Below are positions 63,999 to 64,000 of a stretch of 64,000 nucleotides of DNA, piece by piece. This DNA comes from Mycobacterium saskatchewanense (GTDB lineage: Bacteria > Actinomycetota > Actinomycetes > Mycobacteriales > Mycobacteriaceae). The stretch spans positions 5,022,001-5,086,000 of the forward strand of contig NZ_AP022573.1 in assembly GCF_010729105.1 (NCBI RefSeq), given 5' to 3'. The notes beneath the pieces are model-generated. The model did no database searches. It was not told where the DNA came from and saw only the letters and a program-made list of their open reading frames with translations. How positions within the stretch are numbered: position 1 is the first letter of the stretch; each line of letters begins with the position of its first letter. A program made the translations under genes and the position numbers.

Positions 63999-64000
63999 TT

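Noticed and set aside
33162..63998. A row of separate toxin genes
   Set aside because: No stop codon breaks the frame between domains and the linkers are in phase, so separate genes would need a chain of sequencing errors.
1..64000. tRNA, rRNA or riboswitch genes
   Set aside because: No cloverleaf, rRNA segment or known riboswitch core was recognised by eye; a covariance-model search was not possible.

Overview
The window is high-GC DNA from a slow-growing Mycobacterium, probably a non-tuberculous species; this is inferred from gene order, codon usage and PE/ESX-type genes, not from a marker search. The first ~19 kb follow the gene order of the M. tuberculosis Rv3289c to Rv3272 neighbourhood: a membrane protein, usfY, the anti-sigma factor usfX and sigF, an opposing STAS regulator gene, then an acyl-CoA carboxylase block (accA3, sufE-like, sseA, maf, accE5, accD5), birA, a PH-domain protein, a GtrA-family protein, purK-purE and fadE25. 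After fadE25 comes a three-gene phospho-signalling operon (REC-PP2C phosphatase, CHASE3 histidine kinase, Rcp1-like response regulator), then a CoA-transferase and a methyltransferase on the minus strand and a FadD-type ligase on the plus strand.

From ~21.5 kb the character changes. A 424-bp non-coding stretch carrying a diverged ~167-bp tandem duplication leads into a plus-strand type VII (ESX) secretion cluster: a PE protein, an EspA/EspE-like substrate, an EspC-family protein, a PPE-like protein, an EspG chaperone, a WXG100 pair (one with YEG in place of WxG), two low-complexity secreted-type proteins, a KASIII-like condensing enzyme, a second EspG-like protein, a YbaB/EspL-like protein and a WXG100 protein with five 42-residue proline-rich repeats. 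Many of these genes are separated by a few bases or overlap by 4 bp, so much of the cluster is probably co-transcribed. No ESX ATPase or membrane-core gene is visible, so export would have to use a system encoded elsewhere.

From 33162 to the right edge runs one uninterrupted reading frame of at least 10,279 codons, with no stop in the window. It begins with a WXG100/CpnT-N-terminal-like helical domain and continues as a chain of effector-type modules joined by Pro/Ser/Asp-rich linkers. I can recognise five papain-like (Tox-PL/glutamine-deamidase type) domains, three pierisin/scabin-like ADP-ribosyltransferase domains, two NUDIX domains each directly followed by one of those transferases, a Fic domain with a complete HPFRDGNGRT motif, a HEMMH metallopeptidase-like domain and a degenerate second copy of it, and a possible OmpA-like fold. 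It also has two ~1,700-1,830-residue beta-rich modules of unknown function that are paralogous to each other. My interpretation is a giant, multi-warhead ESX-exported polymorphic toxin. The upstream genes would supply co-secreted partners (PE/PPE, WXG100, EspA/EspC-like) and chaperones (EspG). No immunity gene is seen; one, if present, probably lies beyond the right edge.
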